Origin: DATLAN01 sp035527455
GTDB taxonomy: Bacteria; Planctomycetota; Planctomycetia; Pirellulales; Thermoguttaceae
Assembly (NCBI GenBank): GCA_035527455.1
Contig: DATLAN010000409.1
Location: 1 to 23,915 of the forward strand
Length of the DNA: 23,915 bases
Reading direction: 5' to 3'
Positions 8,547 through 15,408 of this stretch are shown here, piece by piece. Positions within the stretch are counted from its first letter, which is position 1. Every line of letters begins with the position of its first letter. The notes under the pieces are model-generated. The model saw only the letters and a program-made list of their open reading frames with translations, searched no databases and was not told the DNA's origin. Made by a program: the position numbers and the translations under genes.

Positions 8547-9536
8547 CTAGCGACCCAGCGTCAAGATGAGCACGGCGCCCAGAATCGCCAAAACCAGCAG
8601 GGCTCCTCCGCCGACCAGCATCAGCGAGGAATCCCAGACGCCGGCTTTCTCGTTGCGCTTCTTTCGCTTGCGTTCGAAGAGTCCTTTGAGCCCCTTTTTC
8701 GAAGGGGCCAGCGGCGCAAGAGGGCTGCCGACGGCGGCGAACGAAGCGTAGGCCTGCAGTCCGTCCAGCGGATCGATGCCGCCAGGGTCCTCGTATTCTT
8801 CTGCCAAGGGCGGAAGCTCTTCGTCCACCAGCGAACCGGTCACAGCGGCTGCCGGCCGGTCTTCTTTCAAGGGCGGGAAGCCCAGCTTGACCTGTTCCTC
8901 CTCCAAGGGCGCCAGGCCCAGTTCTTCCTCTTCCCTCTCGGGCGGAGCCTGCTTTTCGGGCATCGCCGCGGCGGGCGCGAAGCCGGGAGGGTAATCCTCC
9001 TCTTCGGCGGCGGTCAACAGTCGTTCGGCCAACACCGGCGTGAGAAGCCCCTTCTCGATCAGGCCCTTGGCCAGGGTCGCGGCGGAAAGGACCTTCTTGG
9101 AGTCGGCCGTCTGTTTTCGGAGACTCTCGAACAGGCCGCCCGGCAAAAGGGCTTTCTGTTTGAGCACGGCAAGGAACCGCGTACAGAGTGCCCTCTGGAC
9201 CGCGGCCCTTTCCGCTTCCACCGCGGCCGCCCTCTCGGCCTCTTCCGCCTTGATTCGCAGCACTCGCCGCACGCCCGCGTCGTAGCCGGCCTTGCGGTTC
9301 GGGTTCAGCAGGCAGACTTTCGCCTGGGCGACTTCATTGAGCAGCTTCACCGCCACCTTCGCATGCTCGCCCGTCTGGAAGACGTGAAGGATGCCCACCC
9401 GCTGCTCGGCCGCCCTTTCGATCACCGCGGGGTCGTCCTCGAACAGGCCGAGGTTCAACAGCCGGTAGTGATTCGGCGGTTGTTCCTCTGCGGGAATCCC
9501 CAACCACGTGCGATATGGATCGAAGGGCGCAGACAC
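8547..9536 (-). CDS. Planctomycete J-like domain protein with C-terminal membrane anchor
   Basis: A 329-aa protein. The first 95 residues (PFDPYRTWLGI, QPPNHYRLLNL, FEDDPAVIE, then LLNEVAQAKVCLLNPNRKAGYDAGVR) form a domain that is common in planctomycete proteins. It resembles a DnaJ J-domain in length and in its NP..KA.YD end but lacks the HPD triplet. Residues about 96-190 are Ala/Glu/Arg-rich and helical. Residues about 190-270 are acidic and Pro/Glu-rich, with repeated EEELGLAPL and KLGFPPL motifs. A single hydrophobic helix at about 302-326 ends the protein, so most of it should face the cytoplasm. GTG start at 9536 with AGGTGA a few bases upstream and a consensus promoter with a leader of only about 15 nt. 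Function unknown; a scaffold or partner-binding role is a guess. Confidence 0.75.
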   Translation of the reverse strand: MSAPFDPYRTWLGIPAEEQPPNHYRLLNLGLFEDDPAVIERAAEQRVGILHVFQTGEHAKVAVKLLNEVAQAKVCLLNPNRKAGYDAGVRRVLRIKAEEAERAAAVEAERAAVQRALCTRFLAVLKQKALLPGGLFESLRKQTADSKKVLSAATLAKGLIEKGLLTPVLAERLLTAAEEEDYPPGFAPAAAMPEKQAPPEREEEELGLAPLEEEQVKLGFPPLKEDRPAAAVTGSLVDEELPPLAEEYEDPGGIDPLDGLQAYASFAAVGSPLAPLAPSKKGLKGLFERKRKKRNEKAGVWDSSLMLVGGGALLVLAILGAVLILTLGR

Positions 9537-9558
9537 AACTCACCTGTTTGGTAAGCCC

Positions 9559-9587
9559 ATCATAAAGATGGCGGTTTCGTTTGTCAA
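9559..9587 (-). promoter_or_regulatory. Near-consensus sigma70-type promoter of the J-like protein gene
   Basis: On the minus strand TTGACA (9587-9582) and TATGAT (9564-9559) are separated by exactly 17 bp. Predicted transcription start near 9552, about 15 nt before the GTG. Confidence 0.8.
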
Positions 9588-9746
9588 GGACGCTGCCCCT
9601 CCTGTAGCTGGACGCATACCACCAACTTTTCAGTCGCGGGTTGTGGAAACAACGCGGCGTTTGGACTTGTGTGGTAAAGTGAGAAGGATAGGCGGACGCG
9701 AAGCACAACGGTCTCGGTTTTCGCCGCTGGGGTTCTGGATACCGAA

Positions 9747-9776
9747 TTGACAGTTTCCAGCCGAGGTCTATATTAT
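9747..9776 (+). promoter_or_regulatory. Near-consensus promoter of tRNA-Phe
   Basis: TTGACA (9747-9752) is followed by overlapping -10 candidates TATATT (9769-9774, spacing 16) and TATTAT (9771-9776, spacing 18). Predicted transcript start is about 25 nt before the tRNA. Confidence 0.75.
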
Positions 9777-9806
9777 GGAGGTTTCGGCCCGCCGCACGGG
9801 CACTGC

Positions 9807-9879
9807 GGACAGGTAGCTCAGTTGGTAGAGCACTGGACTGAAAATCCAGGTGTCGCCGGTTCAATCCCGGCCCTGTCCA
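9807..9879 (+). tRNA. tRNA-Phe (anticodon GAA)
   Basis: The full cloverleaf can be drawn: acceptor stem GGACAGG/CCTGTCC; D arm GCTC-AGTTGGTA-GAGC; anticodon stem CTGGA/TCCAG with loop CTGAAAA, anticodon GAA; variable loop GTGTC; T arm GCCGG-TTCAATC-CCGGC; discriminator A. It is 73 nt long. CCA is not encoded (the genome reads ACTT), so it is added after transcription. It stands alone and is convergent with the PEP-CTERM gene ending at 9916. No integrase or direct repeat of its 3' end is seen nearby. Confidence 0.97.
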
Positions 9880-9915
9880 CTTCGGAAGTTGCTGCTATTG
9901 AATGGGTCCCGTCCA

Positions 9916-10605
9916 TCACCGGCCGACAGATCGTCTTCTCTTGCGAAGAACGTACCCCAGAAGCCCCACGGTCCCCATGGCCAGCAGGGCCAGCGTGGAC
10001 GGCTCGGGCAGCGGCTCGAACCTGATATCGTCGATTCCGGTTCCCGAGTCCACCGGACTGAACGTCACCGACGCCGCCCGAATCGGAGCGGAAGGGTTCT
10101 GAACCGACAGCGTGGCCACGGTAGCGTCTTCCCACTCGTCCGGTGGATTCCAGGATTCCCAGGTGTCCATCCCCGCCAGCAAGGTCATCTCCTCGTCGGC
10201 GAAGACCGACAAGGTCGCCAGGCCGCCGGCATAATCGTAGTAGTCGTAGATGTTCAAGCTCAAGTTCACCACTTCGTGGCTGAAAGTCATGAAATAGTCG
10301 GCTTTTCGCTCCGTAGGAATCTGCGAGTTGTCAGTCAGGAAGTAGCTCCCGCCGACGCCGCCGCGGGGAGTGTCCTGCGTGGCGCCGAACGCCGTTTGGG
10401 GCAAGCCCACCTTCGCAATGTAAGCGGGATACTCGATGCCGTTCTGCTTTACCCAGAACGTGACCTCGGTGCTGCCGGCGATCACGGTCGAGACGGCTTG
10501 TTGATCCACAAAGCCGCTCTCGAAATCGATGATTTCCGCAGACACGATGCCGACGATGCCCACCGCCGACAGCAGTCCGACCAAGATCACGGTCAACTCT
10601 CTCAT
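9916..10605 (-). CDS. PEP-CTERM sorting domain protein
   Basis: 229 aa. The N terminus (MRELTVILVGLLSAVG...VSAE) is a signal peptide. The C terminus is a classic PEP-CTERM tripartite signal: PEPS, a hydrophobic helix (TLALLAMGTVGLLGYVL) and a basic tail RKRRR. Such proteins are exported, cut and anchored or released by exosortase; none is encoded here. The roughly 170-aa central part (DFESGFVDQQ..., FMTFSHEVVNLSLNIYDYYDYAGG, ending TGIDDIRFE) is beta-rich and matches the common PEP-CTERM pattern in which the last strand ends in DDI.F. An extracellular or surface role is likely; the specific function is unknown. ATG at 10605 has GAGG upstream. An upstream ATG at 10701 would add 32 residues before the signal peptide and is rejected. 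Confidence 0.88.
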   Translation of the reverse strand: MRELTVILVGLLSAVGIVGIVSAEIIDFESGFVDQQAVSTVIAGSTEVTFWVKQNGIEYPAYIAKVGLPQTAFGATQDTPRGGVGGSYFLTDNSQIPTERKADYFMTFSHEVVNLSLNIYDYYDYAGGLATLSVFADEEMTLLAGMDTWESWNPPDEWEDATVATLSVQNPSAPIRAASVTFSPVDSGTGIDDIRFEPLPEPSTLALLAMGTVGLLGYVLRKRRRSVGR

Positions 10606-10736
10606 CCGAACCTCTTTTACGGGGGTGGCCGGCGGGTTCATCCCGGAGTGCCGGGCACCGAAGCGGGGACCGCCCATCGCGGAACGCCGGTGAGCCGGCA
10701 CCAGAAGAACAGCCTGACAGAATGCACCCCAAGAAA

Positions 10737-10764
10737 GAAACGCCTTTTCTTCTGAATGCGTTTC
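10737..10764. other. Hairpin in the leader of the PEP-CTERM gene
   Basis: GAAACGC (10737-10743) and GCGTTTC (10758-10764) can form a 7-bp stem. If the promoter at 10851-10880 is used, it lies in the roughly 240-nt leader. Read on the minus strand it is followed by TTTCTT, so it could act as a weak attenuator. Confidence 0.3.
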
Positions 10765-10850
10765 CGGTGCGCGTAACGCTGCCTCAATAAGAGCCTTAGG
10801 TGGGATGCCGCCCCAAACAGATAAGAACGACTAAACGAACTCTATTGATT

Positions 10851-10880
10851 ATTCTACCGAGGGCGCCCCAACGATGTCAA
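10851..10880 (-). promoter_or_regulatory. Predicted promoter of the PEP-CTERM gene
   Basis: On the minus strand TTGACA (10880-10875) and TAGAAT (10856-10851) are 18 bp apart. It would give a long leader of about 240 nt before the ATG at 10605. Its -35 box is half of the palindrome at 10875-10891. Confidence 0.6.
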
Positions 10881-10891
10881 ATGATTTGACA
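10875..10891. promoter_or_regulatory. 17-bp palindrome, operator-like
   Basis: TGTCAAAT-G-ATTTGACA is a perfect 8-bp inverted repeat around one base. It contains the -35 hexamer of the minus-strand promoter, so a dimeric regulator bound here would block that promoter. The regulator is not known. Confidence 0.5.
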
Positions 10892-11381
10892 GGATTTCGT
10901 GAGAATTCTTGCACGCCTCGCCTCCACAACGCCCCCGAATTTGCCGTCTTGCTTCGATTCGCCAAATTCGGCCCGAAAGGCCGCGTTTAGGATCCCTGGC
11001 CGTCCGACGAACGCGTGCGGAACAAGCGGCGTAAGTAGCTGTCTCATTGCTGTTTACGCCACTTCCGCCCGGCGAGGAAGGCGCAAAAACGCCTCTTTCG
11101 ACTTCGGGCGTTCTTGAGGGGACTTCCCACCACCTTTTCTCCCAATCGCCCGATTTTCGCGGTCCGCACGTCTCCTTTGGTTGTTCCCCGCGGCGGCGCG
11201 GCGTACGAGTTGCCCAAAGTTTAGCGCCTGTAACGACAACGCGCGTTTGTAGTGACCCGATTCATCGGGTCCTGTTTTCCGGCTCCCCGCTGCTTCCTGC
11301 ACTTCCACTCGTCAAACGCCCGAAGAAAGAAAGTCGGGGCGCTTTTTTCCCGGGGGTGCTCTGCGCGATGAGATGGTGCCA
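10892..11381. other. Gene-free interval
   Basis: Short open frames on both strands here have no recognisable motif, no ribosome site and odd composition, and I do not call them. The one structure seen is a hairpin at 11254-11271 (GACCCGAT-TC-ATCGGGTC). Confidence 0.5.
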
Positions 11382-11410
11382 TCATAGTAGCCGTCTCGCT
11401 CCGCGAGACG
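11382..11410. repeat. Dispersed 29-nt hairpin repeat, copy 1
   Basis: This 29-nt stretch is the exact reverse complement of 14176-14204. Its core GTCTCGC-TCC-GCGAGAC is a hairpin. A second hairpin (CTCGC-TTCG-GCGAG) follows at about 11419-11432. Confidence 0.8.
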
Positions 11411-11503
11411 AAGCCCGACTCGCTTCGGCGAGGAGGCTAACGGTATGCGCCCGCCCCGCGCTCGTGCGAGCTAAGGGACCGTGCAGTAACAACTTGTTTA
11501 ATG

Positions 11504-11580
11504 GGGTGGCACGCCCTGAGGAACGAAGGGCGTGGAAAACGCGCCAAACCACGCCCTTCGTTCCTCAGGGCGTGCCACCC
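11504..11580. repeat. Perfect 32-bp inverted repeat, 13-nt loop
   Basis: Arms 11504-11535 and 11549-11580 are exact complements (outer GGGTGGCACGCCC, inner GAAGGGCGTGG). It lies 28 bp before the proposed start of the protease gene and may shield it from upstream transcription. The right end (AGGGCGTGCCACCCTCGC, 11567-11584) recurs at 18497-18514. Confidence 0.9.
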
Positions 11581-11607
11581 TCGCCAAAAGAGCGCACAAG
11601 TTATTCT

Positions 11608-12669
11608 TTGGCAAACACTAAGACTCGAAACCACCTTCCGGCCGTGGTGGCGGCGCTCTGCGTCATTGTCGCATCGCCCTCATGTGTTCAAGCCGCACAG
11701 CAGCGTCCGCATCCGGCCGTGGTTCGGGTGATCGCCCCGGAACGCAGCGCCACGTCGGCCGGTTCGGGTGCCCTGGTCGCCGTGAACGAACGCCACGGGC
11801 TGGTCGTGACCAACTGGCACGTGGTCCGCGACGCCACCGCTCCGGTGATGGTCGTCTTTCCCGACGGGTTCAGCTCCTTCGCCCGCGTGTTGAAGACCGA
11901 TCGCGATTGGGACCTCGCCGCCTTGCTGATCTGGCGTCCCAAGGTTGAACCGATCCCGCTGGCCGATGCGGCACCGCGCAGGGGCGACGCGTTGACGATC
12001 GCGGGTTACGGGTCGGGCTCGTATCGCGCGGTGGCGGGTCGGTGCGTCACGTACGTGGCTCCCGCGGCAATCGGCCGCAGTCTGCCGTCGGAGATGATCG
12101 AGCTTTCGGCTTCCGCCCGCAACGGCGACTCGGGCGGCCCGATCCTCAACCAGCGGGGCGAGTTAGCCGGCGTCCTGTTCGGTTCGGGCTTCGGCCGCAC
12201 GATGGGCAGCTACTGCGGCCGGGTGCGATGGTTTCTCGGCTCGGTGACGGACGATTTCCAGCAATCGCCGCCGACGACGACGATGATTGCCCAGCAGCAG
12301 CCGGCCGCCCAGCCGCTGCCGGTCAACAGGGCGGCCGAGCCACAACCTCGATCCGACCCCCAACCGGTCCCGGCCCCGGTTGCCCACATTGTCGGCCGCC
12401 CGCACCCGGTGCCGAAACTCGAAGCGGTGCCGCGGCCCTTGCACGAAAGTCGACTAGCCCAGACACCGTCCGCTCTCCCATCCCAACCGCCGCCGGCGCA
12501 GGTCTCGATTTCCGCTTCCCCGGAGTCCTCCTCACCCAATCCGCAAGCCCCGTCCCTGGCGCCCGGCCCGACACGTTTCGACCAGTTCAAAAGCATCCTG
12601 GCCGTCGTCGGACTGATCGCCCTGCTCTTCCACGCCCTCCGTCTGGTCGCCGTGGCGGCGGAGTCGTGA
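11608..12669 (+). CDS. Membrane-anchored trypsin-like serine protease
   Basis: 353 aa from the proposed TTG at 11608. The open frame extends far upstream, but that part runs through hairpin repeats and looks non-coding. From the TTG the protein begins with a good signal peptide (ending PSCVQA). The chymotrypsin-fold domain covers residues about 35-215 with the full triad: His71 (TNWHVV), Asp102 (DWDLAAL) and Ser175 (NGDSGGPI). This resembles the trypsin_2/HtrA-like group but no PDZ domain follows. Instead there is a Pro/Gln-rich linker (about 215-325) and one hydrophobic helix (ILAVVGLIALLFHALRLVAV). With an N-terminal signal peptide and a C-terminal helix, the protease should be tethered to the membrane, facing the periplasm. 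There is no clear Shine-Dalgarno site, so the start is uncertain; GTG at 11644 or 11647 would damage the signal peptide. Substrate unknown. Confidence 0.82.
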   Translation: MANTKTRNHLPAVVAALCVIVASPSCVQAAQQRPHPAVVRVIAPERSATSAGSGALVAVNERHGLVVTNWHVVRDATAPVMVVFPDGFSSFARVLKTDRDWDLAALLIWRPKVEPIPLADAAPRRGDALTIAGYGSGSYRAVAGRCVTYVAPAAIGRSLPSEMIELSASARNGDSGGPILNQRGELAGVLFGSGFGRTMGSYCGRVRWFLGSVTDDFQQSPPTTTMIAQQQPAAQPLPVNRAAEPQPRSDPQPVPAPVAHIVGRPHPVPKLEAVPRPLHESRLAQTPSALPSQPPPAQVSISASPESSSPNPQAPSLAPGPTRFDQFKSILAVVGLIALLFHALRLVAVAAES

Positions 12670-12783
12670 AGCAAGAACGGGCGTTCGGTAAACTTCACCC
12701 GCCGAACAGGGCCGTTCCGTGATCTCCGCTCGACGCAGTCCGCACCTGTAGTTCATACCATATAGCTATCTCGTGGGGGTCGG

Positions 12784-12812
12784 TTGACACTCCGATACCC
12801 GTGGGGTACAAG
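12784..12812 (+). promoter_or_regulatory. Predicted promoter of pheA
   Basis: TTGACA (12784-12789) and TACAAG (12807-12812) are 17 bp apart. The box overlaps the upstream in-frame GTG at 12801, which supports the later start at 12894. The resulting leader is about 75 nt, without a Phe-rich leader peptide that I can see. Confidence 0.55.
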
Positions 12813-12893
12813 AATACGTTTCTGCCGCCGACGAACACCCCTGGCCCTCCAACACTGGCGGCCACACCGCTGGGCATGTCCTGGAGCCTTCCG

Positions 12894-14063
12894 ATGGGCA
12901 AGGTTACAAAGAAGAAACGGCCGGCTGCTGCGAAGGCGAAACCGCCTGCCGTGAAGAAAAAGGCCCCCACGAAAGACTCGGTGGCCGCGGACCCGCAATC
13001 TCGGATTGCCCGGCTGGACCGCGAATTGCTCAAACTCGTGCAGGAGCGGGCCGGCCTGACCTTGAAAATGGCCAAGCGCGGCGGCCGACCCGACCTGACG
13101 GTCGCGGCCGCCGGGCTTGAAGAGGAGGAGTTGGCCGAGGTGATCAGCCGCAGCCGCGGTCCGCTGGCCCGGCGGGGTCTTCGCGCGATCTTTCGCGAGG
13201 TCCAAAGCGCCTGCCGAAGCCTGGTGCACGAAATCCGCGTCGCATTCCTCGGCCCGCTCTACAGCTACAGTCACCTGGCGGCGTTGCGTCGTTTCGGGCA
13301 AAGCGCAGAATTCGTGCCGGTCGGCAGCATCCCGGCCGTGTTCGAGGAGGTCAATCGGGGACACTCCGACTTCGGCCTGGTGCCGGTCGAAAACTCGACC
13401 GACGGCCGGGTCGCCGACACGCTGGAGACGTTCACCCGCCTGCCGGTGCAGATCTGCGGCGAAGTGGAAATGGAAATCCATCACACGCTGTTGGGCAAGT
13501 GTCCGCGCACGGAAGTCCGGGAGGTCTACAGCCGCCCCCAGGCGCTGTCGCAGTGCCGCAATTGGCTGGCCAAGCATCTGCCCGGCGCGCGAACCATCGA
13601 GGTAACCAGTACGTCGACGGCCGCCCAATTGGCCCGCGAAAAACCGGGCGCCGCGGCCATCGCCAGCTTGGAGGCCGGCGTACATTACGGCCTGGACATC
13701 CTGGCCGAGAAGATCGAAGACAACCCGTCGAACACCACCCGATTCGCCGTCATCGGAGGCAAACCGCCGCCGCGCACCGGCAACGATCGAACCGCCATGC
13801 TGTTCCAGGTGGAACATCGCCCGGGCGCGCTGGCCGACGCGATGAACATCTTCAAGCAGAGCCGCGTGAACCTGACCTGGATCGAGTCGTTCCCGATTCC
13901 CGGTTCCGATCGGGCCTATTTGTTCTTCGTGGAGATGGAAGGCCACCAGAACGACGCCCGGCTGCAGCGCGTGGTCAGCGCGCTGGACGAGAAGACGCTG
14001 CGATTGGAAATCCTCGGCTCTTTCCCGGCGAGCGAGCCGGAGGGATGGGAAAGCGAGATCTAA
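12894..14063 (+). CDS. pheA: P-protein: chorismate mutase / prephenate dehydratase
   Basis: 389 aa. It turns chorismate into prephenate and then phenylpyruvate for phenylalanine synthesis. The order is: a Lys/Ala/Pro-rich basic tail (1-27); an AroQ-type chorismate mutase helix bundle (about 33-110, QSRIARLDRELLKLV, ending FREVQSACRSL); prephenate dehydratase (about 112-295) with FLGPLYSYSH, PVENSTDGRV and the catalytic TRF motif (Thr282-Arg283-Phe284); and a C-terminal ACT domain (about 298-385) with RPGALADAM. The usual ESRP of the Phe-binding ACT site reads ESFP here, so feedback control may differ. The mutase part also lacks the usual Arg-Glu pair of the active-site helix as far as I can align it by eye. 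The start ATG 12894 has GGAG 7 nt upstream and lies downstream of a good promoter. Confidence 0.92.
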   Translation: MGKVTKKKRPAAAKAKPPAVKKKAPTKDSVAADPQSRIARLDRELLKLVQERAGLTLKMAKRGGRPDLTVAAAGLEEEELAEVISRSRGPLARRGLRAIFREVQSACRSLVHEIRVAFLGPLYSYSHLAALRRFGQSAEFVPVGSIPAVFEEVNRGHSDFGLVPVENSTDGRVADTLETFTRLPVQICGEVEMEIHHTLLGKCPRTEVREVYSRPQALSQCRNWLAKHLPGARTIEVTSTSTAAQLAREKPGAAAIASLEAGVHYGLDILAEKIEDNPSNTTRFAVIGGKPPPRTGNDRTAMLFQVEHRPGALADAMNIFKQSRVNLTWIESFPIPGSDRAYLFFVEMEGHQNDARLQRVVSALDEKTLRLEILGSFPASEPEGWESEI

Positions 14064-14084
14064 GCGGGACGGAGAAATAGTCGC

Positions 14085-14204
14085 CATCTCGCTCCGCGAG
14101 ATGTAGCCACGTCTTCGCGAGACGGCTACTTTGACGGCCATGTCTCGCGGAGCGAGACGGCTACTTTGACGGCTACGTCTCGCGGAGCGAGACGGCTACT
14201 ATGA
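14085..14204. repeat. Array of GTCTCGC hairpins with a 35-bp direct repeat
   Basis: Four hairpins follow in a row: CATCTCGC-TCC-GCGAGATG (14085-14103), a shorter one at 14110-14124, and two of GTCTCGC-GGA-GCGAGAC (in 14142-14158 and 14177-14193). The last two lie in a 35-bp tandem unit beginning GACGGCTACTTTGACGGC (14121 and 14156; a third partial copy starts at 14191). The last copy is repeated inverted at 11382-11410. The array fills the gap between pheA and tpiA and may separate their transcripts. Confidence 0.85.
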
Positions 14205-14238
14205 CGACACCGACGCAACAGTTTCAAGGAGTTTCTTG

Positions 14239-14997
14239 ATGCGACGACCGTTTATCGCGGGCAACTGGAAAATGAATCTCAACCGTGCCTCGGCGGTGGC
14301 GTTGGCCGAGGGCCTGGCGAAGGAAGCCGACAGCGTCGGAGAGGTCGATTTGGCCGTCTGCCCGCCGAGCCTGTACCTCGGTGCGGTGGCCTCCGCGCTC
14401 GCCGGCACGAAGATCGGTTTGGGTGCGCAGAACGTCTACCACGAAGCGGAAGGAGCCTTCACCGGCGAGATCAGCGTGTCGATGCTGTGCGACGTCGGAT
14501 GCAAGTACGTCATTTTGGGCCACAGCGAGCGGCGGCACGTGTTGGGCGAAACGGACGAGGAGGTCAACAAGAAGGTCCACGCCGCGCTGGGGGCCGAACT
14601 CTGCCCGATCGTTTGCGTGGGCGAGTTGCTTTCCCAACGCGAGGCGGGCGCAACGCTGCAGGTGATCCGCGGCCAGTTCGACGGATCGCTGGCGGGGCTC
14701 TCGCCCGAGCAGATGGTCAAGGTCGTGATCGCCTACGAGCCGGTTTGGGCCATCGGCACCGGGAAAGTGGCCACTCCCCAACAAGCGGAGGATGTCCATC
14801 TCGACCTTCGCAAGATCATTGCAGACCGCTATAATGAAGAAGTTGCCCAGTCTGTCCGAATCCAGTACGGGGGCAGCGTCAAGCCGGACAACGCGGCCGA
14901 GTTGCTGCAGCAGCCGGATATCGATGGGGCCCTGGTGGGGGGGGCCAGTTTGAAAGTCGAGTCGTTCTTGGGCATTGTCGCCGGGGCAAGAGCCTAG
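14239..14997 (+). CDS. tpiA: Triosephosphate isomerase
   Basis: 252 aa, normal length. It interconverts dihydroxyacetone phosphate and glyceraldehyde 3-phosphate in glycolysis. All catalytic residues are visible: Asn9 and Lys11 in GNWKMN, His95 in GHSERR, Glu167 in YEPVWAIGTG, and the phosphate loop GGSVKP near residue 214. ATG 14239 has AAGGAG (14226-14231) 7 nt upstream; a TTG directly before it is less likely. It begins the closely packed plus-strand cluster running to coaB, with secG 22 bp downstream. No clear promoter is seen in the hairpin array upstream. Confidence 0.97.
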   Translation: MRRPFIAGNWKMNLNRASAVALAEGLAKEADSVGEVDLAVCPPSLYLGAVASALAGTKIGLGAQNVYHEAEGAFTGEISVSMLCDVGCKYVILGHSERRHVLGETDEEVNKKVHAALGAELCPIVCVGELLSQREAGATLQVIRGQFDGSLAGLSPEQMVKVVIAYEPVWAIGTGKVATPQQAEDVHLDLRKIIADRYNEEVAQSVRIQYGGSVKPDNAAELLQQPDIDGALVGGASLKVESFLGIVAGARA

Positions 14998-15019
14998 CAA
15001 ACGGGAAAGAGAGACTGCC

Positions 15020-15379
15020 ATGTCGTTCTGGGGCGTTTTGTTGATGATCCTGCTGTTCTTGACGGCGGTGTTCCTCATCCTGCTGGTGCTGATCCAGCGA
15101 GGACGAGGGGGCGGCTTGGCCGGAGCGTTCGGCGGGCTGGGCGGTCAGAGCGCCTTCGGGACCAAGGCCGGGGATCTCTTCACCCGAATCACCATCGGGA
15201 TGGCCGCGTTCTGGATCATCCTGTGCATGGTCACCGTAAAACTCATGGCCACCGCCGGTCAGGGGCCGCTGGATGAAGGCCTCGGAAGCGACGCACCTCA
15301 ACGCGAGGGTATCGTCGCCCCCGCCGAACCCGGTGCCGGAGGCGGCGAGCCCGACTCGACGCCTGTCGAAGGGCCTTGA
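15020..15379 (+). CDS. secG: Preprotein translocase subunit SecG
   Basis: 119 aa. SecG is the small helper subunit of the SecYEG channel. It has two membrane helices (residues about 3-24 and 55-78) joined by the Gly-rich loop (QRGRGGGLAGAFGGLGGQSAFGT) typical of SecG, here given only in part: QRGRGGGLAGAFGG. A polar, Pro/Gly/Glu-rich tail of about 35 residues follows the second helix and makes it longer than E. coli SecG. ATG 15020 was chosen over an upstream in-frame ATG at 14975, which overlaps tpiA and precedes the first helix with charged residues. The tpiA-secG pairing is common in bacteria. Confidence 0.93.
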   Translation: MSFWGVLLMILLFLTAVFLILLVLIQRGRGGGLAGAFGGLGGQSAFGTKAGDLFTRITIGMAAFWIILCMVTVKLMATAGQGPLDEGLGSDAPQREGIVAPAEPGAGGGEPDSTPVEGP

Positions 15380-15408
15380 ATACCCCCTAGAGTCAGGATG
15401 GGACCACC

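Noticed and set aside
9807..9879. tRNA-Phe as an integration site for a mobile island
   Set aside because: No integrase and no direct repeat of the tRNA 3' end were found within the window.
10899..11308. Short open frames on both strands in the gene-free interval
   Set aside because: No motif, no ribosome site, not consistent with the codon use of neighbours.
11047..11607. N-terminal extension of the serine protease frame
   Set aside because: Encoded by hairpin repeats and low-complexity sequence, and would place about 187 residues before a good signal peptide.
12819..12893. Phenylalanine attenuator before pheA
   Set aside because: No Phe-rich leader peptide and no terminator hairpin with a T-tract in the 75-nt leader.
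14121..14204. CRISPR-like array between pheA and tpiA
   Set aside because: The 35-bp units are almost identical throughout with no unique spacers; they are tandem hairpin repeats.
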